From Callorhinus ursinus (taxonomy: Eukaryota; Chordata; Mammalia; Carnivora; Otariidae), in contig NW_020312848.1 of assembly GCF_003265705.1 (NCBI RefSeq), positions 52,991,642 to 53,055,641 of the forward strand: DNA of 64,000 bases. The letters are read 5' to 3'. A program made the translations under genes and the position numbers. The notes beneath the pieces were generated by a model. That model searched no databases. It was not told the origin of the DNA and saw only the letters and a list, made by a program, of their open reading frames with translations. Every line of letters begins with the position of its first letter. Position 1 is the stretch's first letter. Shown here one piece after another: positions 1 to 12,500 of this stretch.

Positions 1-1440
1 CTGCTCTGTATTTTTCCATGGCAGCTTTGCTGCTGAAGTGAGACCTTGTACTTTTTTTCTTATCCATGGTAAGTATGTGTCCATTCTAAGACTCAGAGAC
101 TATTAACATAATCAAATACAATTAAGAAAGTTTTGCTCTATAAGGATTATTTTTAATATATCAGAGGTAAGACCCCTAAAAAAATCTCAGGTTCATTCCA
201 GATTCATGAAATCACGAAGGCATCAGTGTGACTGTCATAATTAACTAAGTCACAACATCCAAGTTGTAATATATTCATTTTATGCAAATGCATCAGTAAA
301 GAGCAAAATGCTACAGTACTGGAAAATCATGTTTTTCATGAAAAACAAGGATGACTCATTAGACATGCATCCCACAAAGTCTGTTTTGTATTCAGAAAGC
401 CAAGAAAATATAGATCAGATCCCATTTCTGAAAAAAACATTTTATTAGAAACATAGGTTCTGGATGACTGGCTCTCGAAAGTGGAGATAATCAGAAAATG
501 ATGACATCCTTTTCTTAAGGTTAATTGTACTCTCAATTGCCTTTAAAAGATCATGATTTTATGGTAATGATGTAAAGCTAATGTTCAAAAATTCCTATCA
601 CAGTGAAGTTTTTAACAAGAACTATGATGCCAGTAAAGAATAATATGTCCTTTTAAATTAAATAACTCATACATCATATTTTGTTTCCTTAAACACATAG
701 TATGTTTGACTGGGAAGTAGAGCCTAACCTTTAAGGTCTGAAAATCTTTAATAAAATAGAAACGGAGTCACATAATTGTTTAAGAATATACAAAGTGACT
801 TACTCCTAATGGGAAATGTACAGAATTTTTTGAGGTATATTGAATCATGTTTTTGACCTGTAAAGATTTTTTTCCCTAAATATCCAAACACATACTAATG
901 CTCAGGCTATTTTAGACTCTGGTTCTTTGTTTTCTTTTTTTCTTTCCTTATATATACTTGCTGGTGGATCTCACCATCTCCCTTAGTTTTGGGAACCATC
1001 TGGATATAATTTTTTGTTTATGTTCTTATCAGGGTAAAAAAAACCCCACCATTAGCATGACAGATCAAAATATGAAGGATAGGAATTCTGGTACTAGGGA
1101 GTAAAGCTACTTGTTTTACAGGGTTTCCTTAGGATGTGGTGTGAGAGAGTTGAGCTGAATGGTTGGTATATCTGGGCAGTTAGGTAGGAATAGGCAATTG
1201 GCATTAAAAAAAAAGTGGCAGAGGTTGGTGCAGCAGGCAGGGTGTAGAGGTAGTGACCATTCATGGGCACTGGAAATTAGGTCAGGATTCTTGTCCTCAT
1301 TTAACAAATGTACAGGAAGCACTCTGAAAGGTACTAAATTATCTTCTTATGCTCTATTTCTGAGTAATTCTCATAGATTTTCCTTATGCTGCTCACCCTG
1401 AATGTTCTACTTAACTCAGATTTCCTCTTTACTCCAGACT
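1..1440. other. anonymous AT-rich sequence
   Basis: I see no gene, recognisable repeat or RNA here. The short open frames near 336-536 and 1116-1401 overlap on opposite strands, lack codon structure and resemble no protein I know. Confidence 0.6.
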
Positions 1441-1699
1441 AGCCTATGCATTTCTTGACATCTGCTTTTGTAGATCTCATATATTGGTCAAATCCTTATG
1501 ATGGAACTCTTGACTTCTTCCCACTCCACCATTTCCAGCCATCCATTGATTTCTCCCACCACCCCAGTACATAGTCTCCATCTTCACATTCTAGACAGTT
1601 TCTCAAGCCTGAAGAGTCAGCCTGGATTCCTTACTTTCTCTGTCAATGCTTACACTTAGGCCTTAAGTACATTCTGTGAAGTTAAGGGCTAAAATACAT

Positions 1700-2443
1700 A
1701 TTGGGTCTGCCACCTTCTCTCCATCTCTGTTGCCTTCATCAAGGTCCAAGTCTTCAACATCTTTCATTGGGATCATTTAAAAACCTCCTAAATCCCTCCC
1801 TCACACCAGTTCATTCCCTGCACAAAAGTGCTCTTCTCAAAATTCAGGTTAGGTATTGTCACTTTCTTGCTAATAACATCAAAATGTCTTTCTCTTGTAC
1901 TTAGAATAAAATCCAAGTTTCCAAGACTGTCTACCTTCCTGGCTCATGCCAGACCATGCTTCCTTTACTCACTGTATTTACACTCATTTGTCTATTATGT
2001 AAATACTCTAAGTCTTTCCTGATTCAGAGTTTCTGTACATACTCTTTCTTCTGCTGAGATCCCACCCATCACAAATGCACACACACTTCTTGCATATGTA
2101 GTTATTTCTGTTTTTTCAAATCTCATCATTTAATTGTCCTCTCTCCGAGAAACTTGCCTTGATTATTCTACCTAAAGAAGGCCCTCCTCTGTCATTCTGT
2201 ATTTCTGCCTCTTTTTCACTGTAGAAATTATTGTATCTTGAAATAATTCAATGTCTTCTTCCCCCCCCCCTTTCCTTGCTTCCTTTCTTCCATTCATTCA
2301 TTTTGTTTTTGTTTATCTCTTACAGAATGTAATCTCCAGAAGGCCAGAGACCTTATTGGTCTTGTTCACCATTCTATCTTTAGTACCTAGCACAGGGTCT
2401 GCCACAATGTAAATATTCCATAAATATTTGATGAATAAATGGC
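1700..2443 (+). repeat. L2 LINE 3'-end relic
   Basis: The order of motifs matches the 3' part of mammalian L2: an 'agaataaaatccaag' block near 1904, a 'gcctctttttcactgtagaa' block near 2208, an 'atgtaatctcc' block near 2327, then 'acctagcacagg' and a terminal 'aatatttgatgaataaatg' at about 2423-2441. It is strongly diverged, as expected of this inactive family. Similarity may begin as early as 1440. Family by recall. Confidence 0.6.
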
Positions 2444-2690
2444 TCTTGGAGATACAGAGAAGAATAAGACAAGGCCCCTGTCCTCAAGCTATCACTGCTA
2501 GATAAGAGAGCACTCCTAGAGAAATAGCCCACTCATAATTCATTAATGCTGAATAGAGGCTTACACAAAGTTCTGTGGATGACAAAGGAGCCCAAAGTAT
2601 ACAGAAAGAGGGAACATATAAGAAATTAGGAACGCTTAAATAATGAACTAATATTTGAACAGAGAAGTAAGCTCTCTTTGACTAAGATTC
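2444..2690 (-). repeat. possible L2 relic, opposite orientation
   Basis: Directly after the plus-strand L2 end comes a 'ggagatacagagaagaataagacaaggcccctgtcctcaag'-type block, which I associate with reverse-strand L2. The rest is too diverged to be firm. Confidence 0.35.
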
Positions 2691-3164
2691 AGAGGCTTTA
2701 AGAGGAGTATGAATGATTCCTTGCCCTTCAACACTACACACCCTTTTCTGAGCCCTGGAAATATATGTATGTGTAGGGAGTGAAATCTACAGGGATGTAC
2801 ACGTGGGCAAGTCACTGTTGGTTTGATTTTTCTTCTGTAATTCTTTTCTGTTGTCTTTGTCTTTAGAAACTTTCCTAATGAGTGGGAAGCCATTATTTCT
2901 AATTTAACTAATTAATTTCCCTTGAAAACTTCATGCTTTGTTATCTTTTGTCTCAGAAAGAACATCCTTTCAAGTGTTTTTCAGGTCCAGTAATTTTCTT
3001 CTACTTCAAATATCAGGCATAAAAACTGAAACTAAGAGAGCTAGTCTTTTATTTGTTGTATCTCCCTTATTCTGTTGCCCTTTTAGGGTATAATTATTAA
3101 TGATGTTGTTTCTATCTATCTTCATGTGTTAATGGACCAATACCTGACTGTGTAAGATGGGATA
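2691..3164. other. anonymous sequence
   Basis: AT-rich. No gene, RNA or repeat recognised. Confidence 0.5.
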
Positions 3165-3535
3165 ATACTAGTTGCTGACCAAATAACCCCTAAAGTTAGA
3201 CTTTTAAAGTGATGAAAACTTATTTCTCACGACCTTAATACTCTACATGAATGTTCATGGTGAGCAGGAAGTGTCTTGCTTCCTATGTTAAGTAAGAAAT
3301 GCGGTAATTCTGAAATCCAAAGTCCTTCTATCATGTGATTTTGATATCCCATGGGAGCTCTTAGATCAAAGATAAAGAGACAGTGGAAAATTAATGTTTG
3401 CTTTTAAAAGATTCTAGCATGAAAGGGACAAACATAACTGCCCACATCTACTGGTGAGAACTAAGCACATGGTTCTTAGCTGCAAGAGGTATCTGGGAAA
3501 TGTAGTTCCTGGATGAGTCAATGGCTCACAGTACT
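3165..3535. repeat. unclassified ancient interspersed repeat
   Basis: The stretch runs from 'gctgaccaaataacccc' through 'acttatttctcac' to 'tctgggaaatgtagttcctg' near 3491-3510. I recognise this order from an old mammalian repeat, probably LTR-related, but cannot name the family. Confidence 0.4.
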
Positions 3536-4583
3536 CAATCTTCCAATGGAAGGAGCATCATTTTGTTGGACACTAGCATCTGTGTCACATTGACCAATAG
3601 TATAATAGAAGTATTCACTTTCTTATTCCAATGTGATCTCTGCATAATAAAATTATCCATATTAAGCTTCTTTTATATAATGCCAATAATTTTATTACCA
3701 GTTCCCCAGTAACTTTAGGTCTTTTTAAAAAATATTTTATATGATTTCTTTACAGGACTGATGAGTACTTTGCTTTTATTTCCTTGTAAAGGCATAGCAA
3801 GAAATGGTAGGCAGATCATTTGGTTCTGCTTTTGGCACAAATAGAGAGGAAATGCTCTCTGTTAATGAATAATGTATTGGGTACACCATACCCATTTTAG
3901 CTCACTTCCTTTAGGTAAAATAGGCCAACTGGGTAAGAGCGCACACTGCCGGGACATTCTCTTCCACAAGAACATCCCTGCTGTGTTTCTTGTGCTGCTT
4001 TCCAGTTATATGAGCATTTGCCCTAAGAATATGAATCTGTACCCATTGAAATATTATGTCTTTCATTGATTTATTTTTCTGAATTATATTTTTGTTACAT
4101 CAACATATAATGAGATTTTAAGCATAAAAATCTCATGATTCTATATGAGAAGTTAATATAAATGTAAGACAAAATACAAAACAAATGACATTTGCAACAT
4201 CATTTTCAGATGTGATATAGACAAAGGAAAAGAATAATATTTTACATATGACAACATTATATTTTTATCTGGTCTCATACTTATTACCACATATTGTTAA
4301 AAGAAAAAAGGAATAATGCAGAGTTCTTTCCCAATCCCAGAGAAGAAAATGAGATTACCCCATCCTTCTTCCTTTAAATATCATTAGTATAACAAAATAT
4401 CCATACATCAATATGTTCTTTTAGAGCTGCTAGTCATTTGCTAAATTCTGAAAATATCTTATTCCCAAATTCTTTGGATGCATACATATATATTACCAAA
4501 TCATTTTGAAAGCTGCAAAGTGTAATGCAAAAAGTGAGCAGTCACTTCCATACTCTGTCCGCCCTCCCCTCAAAAAAGGGAAG
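3536..4583. other. anonymous AT-rich sequence
   Basis: No coding potential, repeat family or RNA structure was recognised between the old repeat and the CA microsatellite. Confidence 0.5.
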
Positions 4584-4613
4584 ACACACACACACACACA
4601 CACACACACACAA
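4584..4613. repeat. (CA)n microsatellite
   Basis: About 15 uninterrupted AC units. The short open frames crossing it on both strands are low-complexity artefacts. Confidence 0.95.
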
Positions 4614-5719
4614 GCTCAACTTAACTTGATATTCGTCAAGAGATTTGTATGTTTTCCTAAAAAGATTTACAATTTCATAGTCCCAAAGCATAGCTAGGTA
4701 AATGGCACTTATGGTCAAGATCACCTATTTAATGGCATTTTAAATTTCACTGAATAAATTTCATAGAAGATCAAACAATACCTCTACTTTTTCTGATTTT
4801 GTCATCCAGTCCTGGATGGTAAAGAAGCAGAAGCATGTACACTGAAAGTTTGCTTCTTTGTTTCTTGATGCCAACACCTAGAAGATTGTTGGCTATACTT
4901 CCTCCTCTGCTATCACCAGTGAGCTTGATGAGCTTGGATCTAGCAGGGTGGCTACTATCAGGAGAGCAGTTTGGCTTTGTAAAATTACATAAAATAAAAC
5001 CTGTTTTGGCAATAGTAAGGAATGCAATTGCTCAACAGTGAGCTTGCCTAAGCCTGAACAGACGGAAGAAAAGTAGAGCAGACTGCTACACAGATGATGA
5101 TAAACAACAGTTAGACCCAAAGTTGGGTGGCTTGATCTGAGAAGTATTAAAGAAGCCATTTGCATCAGATGTTGGAACGGTTAAACCACGCTTGAAGTCA
5201 ATGTATATCATTGGAGGCTGCTTTAAATAATGTGATGCAACAGAGATATTTTATGAATTTACAAAGCCAGATGGGAAAAGGAGTAAGAATTTTAGAAGGA
5301 ACAAACTGGCAGGAGACACTTTTATAGATGTCACTCTGAACTGATGCATTATGGAGAAGTAAGCTAATGGGCTTAGGAAAGAAAGAAATATCATGAATCT
5401 TAAACAGAAATCTCAGATTCTTCGAGACTTTCCAGTTTGTGTGCATCTTATTGTCTACACTAAAGCAGAACACACTTCCCATCCCTGTCATCTTATGCTT
5501 ACTGAGAAAGCTAATGTGTATGTATGTTTATGTGTATGTGTGAATGTTTGTGTGTGCCTATCTCTATATTTAGATGCAGATAGATACAGATATAAAGATC
5601 TATTGATACAGCTATATACCAGAATGGAACTTCTTGCACCACTCTATTTTATTTAAGTATCTTGAATTAACAAACTTATAAATAAGCTCTGAGTTACAAG
5701 TTCATTTTTAGATAAACTT
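4614..5719. other. anonymous sequence with TG/TA-rich patch
   Basis: Open frames of 60-97 codons lie on both strands, but none resembles a known protein or pseudogene. A degenerate TG/TA-rich patch lies at about 5516-5600. Confidence 0.5.
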
Positions 5720-6300
5720 TTCTTTCAAAATAATTTTAGCTTTATTGAAGAGTTGCAAAAATAGCACAGAATGTTTCTGTATACCCTTCACCCAGTTTCC
5801 TTTAATGTTAACTTCTTGTATTTCTTCAATTCATTTATCAAAAACCAGGAAATGAATGTTGGTATGATATTATTAAACAATATTTATTTGTTTAATAATT
5901 TATTCAAATTTCCACAGTTCTCCTGCTAATGTTATTTTTCTCAATACCTAGGATACTACACTGTGTTTAGGCATCATGTGTCCTTAGTCTCTTCTGATCT
6001 GTGACGATTTCTTGGTCTTTCCTTGTGTTTCATGACCTCGAACTTTTGGGGAGTACTGATCAAGTATTTTGTAGAATGTCCTTCAGTTTGGGTTTGCCTG
6101 ATGTTTTCTCATGAAGAGATTGAATTTGTAGAGTTTGGGGAAGAATACCACAGATGTGTGTGCTCTTGTCATGCCCTGTTGTTAGTATTTGCTATCAAAA
6201 TGACTTATTACTTCATTAAGATGATGTCTGCCAGGTTTCTCCAATATAAAGTTACTATTAATTACTCTTGTACTTTAACATCTGTGTATCTTTTATGCAA
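5720..6300. repeat. ancient LINE-like interspersed repeat
   Basis: A chain of motifs I know from old mammalian L1-type 3' sequence is present: 'cccttcacccagtttcc' near 5788, 'tgtccttagtctc' near 5979, 'tttccttgtgtttcatgacc' near 6018, 'ttttgtagaatgtcc' near 6067, 'gatgttttctcatga' near 6100 and 'gtctgccaggtttctcca' near 6226. Family and strand are uncertain. The 99-codon open frame inside it is not a gene. Confidence 0.55.
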
Positions 6301-6629
6301 GAGTTACATAAGGATACAGTAGTTATTATTGAGCTACCTGAAATTATTAGTCCTGTTAGGTGAATAGGAAGAGACTAATTTTAATGACATTGACAAAAGC
6401 ACATGATGTGGAGAAAGTATCCTTTCTCCCTGAACATACAAATAATAGAATATGCAGATAATCCCTAGATTAACATTTTAAAGATGTTACATATAAATAA
6501 TCTTTTGACACATTCAACATTGCTTCTCTATACAGTATTAAGAAATGAAAAATGAGTCCTTTATACTCTCTTAACTTTTTTAAACTTTGTCTCTTTTTTT
6601 CCCTTAAACACATAGCCGTTTAATTGGTT

Positions 6630-6683
6630 CATTTTGGCAAATAAGCATTTTGGCAAATGCTATCCAAATAAGGGATAGCATTT
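6630..6683. repeat. short tandem duplication plus perfect hairpin
   Basis: A 13 bp unit is repeated 16 bp apart (6630-6642 and 6646-6658). It overlaps an 11 bp perfect inverted repeat (6655-6665 and 6673-6683) with a 7 nt loop. Confidence 0.8.
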
Positions 6684-9600
6684 TTCTTTTAATCTATCAC
6701 TTGTTTAGGTGTGGTTAGACACAGACTCCAATATAGTCTCTTGAGACTCCTAAGAGAAAAGCAGGGATGCTGTAAATGTGTATACCTGTTAGATTGCCAA
6801 GATGAAAACAGAAAAGAATGAAAAAAGTATAAACATTTCTATAATTCTAATGTTTACTTATTTAAAAACATTTGCAATGTATATTGACAATAAAGAAGAA
6901 AAATATATACATTACAGTGACATATGGGTGGCTTTCTTTCTGACTTCCATGGTTTAAATAGCTCCATAATGGTGCTGGGGTAATGTGAAGAAGCATTTTG
7001 AAAGCTTTGGTTCTAGGCAACTTCCTCTTCCCACAATTTTATCTAAGTTCGCAATGCTGTGGGCTCATTTGAGGAGGGGTTGTTGACCGTTAATCAAGAA
7101 ACTTTAGGAAGAAAAACTCTCCTCAAACTAGATCAAAAGAAACATATGATTAGGGAAAAATGAAAAAGAATAAAAAGAAGTAATTCAAAAACCTGTGAGA
7201 AAGGTGTGCATTAGCAGATTACTTTTTAATTTGTTCAAAACCTCAACCTAGCTTCAAGCCCTACCAGTGAGCACCTGACAGTTAAGGATCCACTTTAACC
7301 TCAAGGAGGGCAGCATACCAGATGATCACAGTTCTCAGAGGAAGTAGTCCCATTGTAAAAGGCAAAGGAGTGAGGAGGAAGACAATTAGCCCCTGTAGCC
7401 ATTCATCCAAGATCCTAGCAATAGTGGAAGTCAAATGCTATCTTGTACTTCTGGAGTAATTTTAAGGGTTTAAAAACATCCTGCTTACATATTTTATTTT
7501 TATTCTCTCACCTTCACCTACATTCTTAAAAGATACCAATATTAATGTGGAAATTACAAAAATAGTGATTAGCTACTAATCACTAATACATGGTTTTAAA
7601 CATACAGATTTCTTATCGGACTGCTGTCTTTAAAGTAGGGCTGTTAACCATGAACTGAAACTATAGCAGAATTATTTATGAAGACCCTCTGTGTTTCTCA
7701 GGTTCAGAGTTTTAATCCTGATGTAGTACCTTTTTCTCCTGATCAGGTTTAGTTTTGGACCTATCCCTACTTTTTGTAGGAAGTATGTAAAAGCCAGTAC
7801 CCTGAAGCACAATTAGAAAGATAGAAAGGAGAGATAGAGGGAGAGAGGGAAAGAATCAAAATAGCTTTCTTCTTTCTAAGAATTGGAAATTTAGAGACTT
7901 AGAAAAGTGAAAGACTTAATCTCTAGCTTCTATTCTGCCCTCTCCTGTACCTGCTTGTTGACAAATCTACTGAAGTTGGGCTTGAGCCTTTGCTGTATTA
8001 ATTCAAGATCTGGGCATTTTTAAAGTCTCATTGAGAAGAAGGATCTCTGGGGACCTCTGAAAGGCATAGGACTTACCTAAATATGGAGAAAGATAAGCAG
8101 TGAACCAGTTGGAGGTGGGAATAGTATCTGTACTTGGATCCCAGCCTAATATACTGTGTGTCTTAGGGAGAGGAAATTACATTTGAGAATTTAAAAAGAA
8201 GAGCTGCTTTACTAAAATCACACTAAGATAGAGAAAACATAAGGCAATAAACCTTACTTGTCAGCTGTGTCATAAAGGTTTACTTCAAGACCAGAGAAGG
8301 AGTACTGTTTGAGGACAGATGACAGATGTCTGAACAGGAAACCATGCTTATCTACATTTGAAATTGAGAAACAATAAAACAAAGCAAGGAGCCCAGGCAC
8401 AAATCATGACACCTTTGTTTCTAACATCAGGATACTCAACAGCAGACTTTGCTTCAGGAAGAAAGGCCTAAACAGGAGAGGATAAAAATATTCCCTGTCT
8501 GGTGGTTGCTAAGAACAAAGGTAAAACATGACTTCAGAATTATTTAGAAGGGATTTGAGAGGCCTGGAGGTTTTTTTTATCAAGCAAATAGGAGCAGAAC
8601 TAAAGAAATACTAATTTTGCCAATGTTATTTTGACCCTTTTTTATAATCCATGGCCTGGGCAAATTAAGGGTATAAGACAATTTATTTGTGATCCTGAAT
8701 ACTTTGTTTGTATTCATGAACAGTACAGATTCTATGTTACCTATTTGGAGTTAGAGATTAAAGTTCAGTTCACAAAGATGCATGGCACAATAGCCAAATC
8801 CAGGCTTTTTGCATTTAGGGAAAAATATTAACAATAATACTCTTTCTTGAAGGGACCTGGGAGCTTTAAAATTATAGGTATAAATTTATATGACCCAGAT
8901 TTCCTTCTCCCTCAGAGTAGAATGATTTTTTTGGTAAATTGGTTTTAGTTATTATGACAAGAAGGAAGGATGGAAGGGAGGAACGGTGAGAGGAAGACAG
9001 ACAAATCAAGTTAGGTGTTAGGTTGACTCATTTAACTAGTTTTGGACCACCTCAAATATTTTTTAACAGACTTGACAGGTAAGTAAAAGGAGTCACATCA
9101 CTTTTTAGTCCAAGTGGCCCCGGAGTGTGTAACTTAATAACCTTAATGTGAACAATAGAGTTTGAATATATATAAGAGTGGGGAGGGTTAGGGAAATATG
9201 CACAGAGACTAGTATGAGAGAAAGAAACTTGTAAAACCTCAAAACACCCACTGATACTTTTGTGCTACTGAAGAATGAGGCCCAGAGCTGAGGACCCTTA
9301 CTTTAGCAGGATTTGTAGACATCGACTGTCAGGTCTTGGACTGAGTAGACAGACAATGGTGGGCTCAATTGCTATACATAATAAATAAAGGGTATCTGCA
9401 AGGTGAGACAACCTTCTAGAATGGGGGAAGCTGAGCATGTCTAATCATCTGTATTAAGGTATTAAAATGCCAAGTTAAGAAAACAAAAAATCCTGGTGTT
9501 CCAGATCTTTAGTTCTCTGTGTAATTACCTGGAGTAAGAAGGTTGGGATAAATCAGAGAAAAGGCCTGAGTTCTTTTTCTAGGCCTTCACAGAGCAGATT

Positions 9601-11254
9601 CCAGGAAGAGAATGGCTGCAAGATCAAAGTGTTTGAATCCATTGGAAACTGAAGAAATTCAGAGTAGGAAATTGCAATGAAAATTTAGGTCCCTGAAATG
9701 CTTAGAAACATAGAGAAGGCATTACATTTAACCTTGAGTTTTACTTAAACCTCAAAGGACAATATGACAGGTATAATTTTGGTCTTTCAAGCAGCACATC
9801 ATTGGCAGTAGTTGAACCAGGTAGGCAACTGACAGCCCAATGAGCCAGTAGCCATTTGTCCCTGCTACTAATCATTTAACTGCATAGAAATGACAACAGG
9901 AATTTAGCCAGGGAGGGCAGTTTGAATCACTTCCTGGTTATATGCCATTCAGAATATTTTCCTAAAAGTGTTTCAGTTCCAGAGAAGAGAAGAAGTAGTA
10001 ATAGCAAGCATCCTATGACTACTGAGAGACATCTAGGGTTACTGGTCTTATATGATATTTATTTTTCTTTTTTTTTTTCTACTTTTTTTTTCCTTTCTTT
10101 AAAAATTTTTTATTGTATTTTTCTTTGTAAAGAGCAATGAGATACCTTTGTTATGAAGATAAGTGAGATCAGCTACCATGTACCATTTATATCTTAAGTT
10201 TTGAACCAGCCACAGGGACCTGTTAAAAGTGGAATTTAAATACAACTTCAGGGAAATAATTATCTCAAGGTGAATTGCTTATGAGGGAAATTGCAGTTTG
10301 ACATAGGGGTGGGGTGGTTTATGAGTATAGAGCCATAGAATGATTCTACCTTGAAAAAATGAAGTGGTTAGCTGCCAGTTCTCTTTATGTATTTGATATT
10401 ACTGATCCTAGCAAGATAAGAATAAAAATTGGGCATTTATACACACCAATCTGGAGAAAGAGGCCTTTAAATTACCTTTCAGGCTGTGAGTTTAATTGAA
10501 CTTCTCCCATTTATTTCATTCTAATGACAGCAGGTTTGCTGGGTGATGTCACCATTCTTTGAAAGCTGCTTTATTCTTCCTAACAGTGCAGATCCTGCAT
10601 TCTTCATATTTAGAGTGCATTCCCAACAATAAGTAATGCTTATCTGTAAATTGTAATGCACCAGAGTCCTATTTGAAGGCCAGCCTCACTGACATATAAG
10701 AGGAGAATGTATGTTTTATGCTCATATAGCTTTTTGAGGAAATGGGCTATATACAGAGAAGTTATGATTATGGTTATGCTCATTTATTTGTCAAGTGCCA
10801 AGGAATACCTTTGACAAAACAAAAAAAGGAAGATTAAGACAATATGCCTGTCTCATAGACAATGTTACTACAGGAAAATAAAACTTCTATGAATCCTCAG
10901 GCAGATATATCCCATTTTTTTAAATCAGTTGAGTATTAGATTAAGTTGTTTACATATTCACATAAAGCTTCCTCCCCACTGAAATTATTTATTGTCTTTA
11001 TCAGTTCAATATATTGGATGTTTACTCTTCAGAGAGAATGCTTCCTGTAAAAAAAATTCCAGAATCGCAAAGCAATATTCTTTATCCATGTCTAGTTTTC
11101 CTGGAAGTCATATTTCCATCCAGGTACACATGCGTTTTATGCAAACAGTCTTTTCAAATGTTGCTAAGATTTTTTCACTTGATGAGCTCTCTCTCTCCTG
11201 GCTGGAACATGCCCTGAAACAGTCTTGCCTATTCTACTGGAATTTATTTAAACA
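6684..11254. other. long anonymous stretch
   Basis: I find no transposon of known family, exon, RNA or CpG cluster. There is a purine-rich patch near 7815-7855, another near 8955-8995, and a T-rich patch near 10065-10120. The segment around 10470-10680 has balanced composition and few simple runs, but I cannot assign a role. Confidence 0.45.
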
Positions 11255-11470
11255 AACATTGATATAGTACTGTTGTAAGCCCTTTAATAAACATTTATAA
11301 TTTCAGCCTTCATGATGATCCTTTGAGAGCAGCACTATAATTATTCTCACTTTACAGATGAGGACACCGAGGCAGGTGCTGCTGGAACTTTAGCAGAAAT
11401 CTATTTGATTAAAATACAGAAAGTCTAGTTCCATAATCCAGGTGCTTAACCGTTATGCTATGCTCTTTCG
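11255..11470 (-). repeat. MIR SINE relic
   Basis: The reverse-strand MIR order is visible: a degenerate start near 11260, 'ttctcactttacagatgagga' near 11344-11364, and 'ccaggtgcttaaccgttatgctatgctc' near 11439-11466. Diverged, as expected of this ancient family. Confidence 0.65.
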
Positions 11471-12235
11471 TATGGAGCATAAACTGAGTTTCTTCTTACC
11501 AATGATATGCCATTCTTTAATTTTAAATTTCGACTTTCTCAGAAACATCCATCTGTTTCTTTGACTTTTTGACTTTTTCTCTACTTCTGTCGCCAGTTCT
11601 AAAAGCTAACTTTTGAGTGATGGTACAAAAGCCTTATTGCACATGTGTAACAGTGGTCAGATCTCCACTGGCAGGCCACTGCCCCGGTGGCCTGACAGAC
11701 TGTAGGACTCCTCCCTCCTGTCCTTTCAACACATGTAATTCAAATTGTGCCTCATCAAAATTATAGATTACTGCATGCCAGGGACCCAGGTCACTCTACA
11801 ATAGTCAAAACCATGTATGTTAAATCTATAAGTACCAAGATTTTATTACAGTCAGTGCTTAGGGCTAGTGGAATGTTTCATTCTCTTAAATATTTTCTGG
11901 CTACCCCCACCTCAAAGGCACACAGGTGCTATCTTCCTTTGTATAATTTCTTTGTGTAATATGGAAAAAATAGTTTAAAGGACTGTTTTATGCTTGGAAA
12001 ATATTACTCTGTAACCTCTTGCCAGGTAGATGTGAAGTACATTTCCAAGGAAACTTACTCATCTACTTTCATCTATATCTCTGTCTCCTTTCTCTTTTCC
12101 CCTCATACCACTTTGTTCTTGTTTGTACGCAGTATTTATATTTATCCTAACTCAGTCTAAGTATTTGTGTTATCCTCACTCAAGATATAATCTGATGAAT
12201 TTTCCCAATTAAAAATTAATTACTTTCTTTTTTAA
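11471..12235. other. anonymous sequence
   Basis: No gene or repeat recognised. A small GC-rich hairpin (8 bp arms at 11672-11679 and 11687-11694) is the only structure noted. Confidence 0.5.
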
Positions 12236-12500
12236 AAAGATTTTATTTATTTATTTGTCAGAGAGAGAGAGAGAGAGAGAGCACAAGCATGGGGATCGGC
12301 AGGCAGAGGGAGAAGCAGGCTCCCCGCTGATCAAGGAACCCAGTGTGGAACATGATCCCAGGATCCTGGGATCAAGTCCCACATCGGGGTCCCCTTGCTC
12401 TGGGAGGAGTCTGCATCTCCCTCTGCCTGCCACTCCCCCTGCTTGTGCGCTCACTCACTCTCGCTCTCTCTCTTTGTCAAATAAATAAATAAAATCTTAA
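12236..12500. mobile_element. inverted CAN-SINE dimer, tails outward
   Basis: The left half (about 12236-12360) is a reverse-strand carnivore SINE: tail, GA run, CT-rich middle. The right half (about 12361-12500) is the same portion on the plus strand, ending in the AAATAAATAAATAAAATCTT tail. Both halves stop at the SINE's self-complementary core, so the tRNA-like heads are missing from both. The centre is a perfect 22 bp palindrome at 12353-12374. The arms are alike but clearly not identical. I see no convincing TSD outside the tails. Confidence 0.85.

Noticed and set aside
11641..11700. GC-rich patch as a CpG island or promoter
   Set aside because: Only about 40 bp, a single CpG, no flanking CpG density and no exon nearby.
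12251..12488. Paired open frames on both strands
   Set aside because: Both lie inside the inverted SINE dimer and reflect GA/CT repeats.
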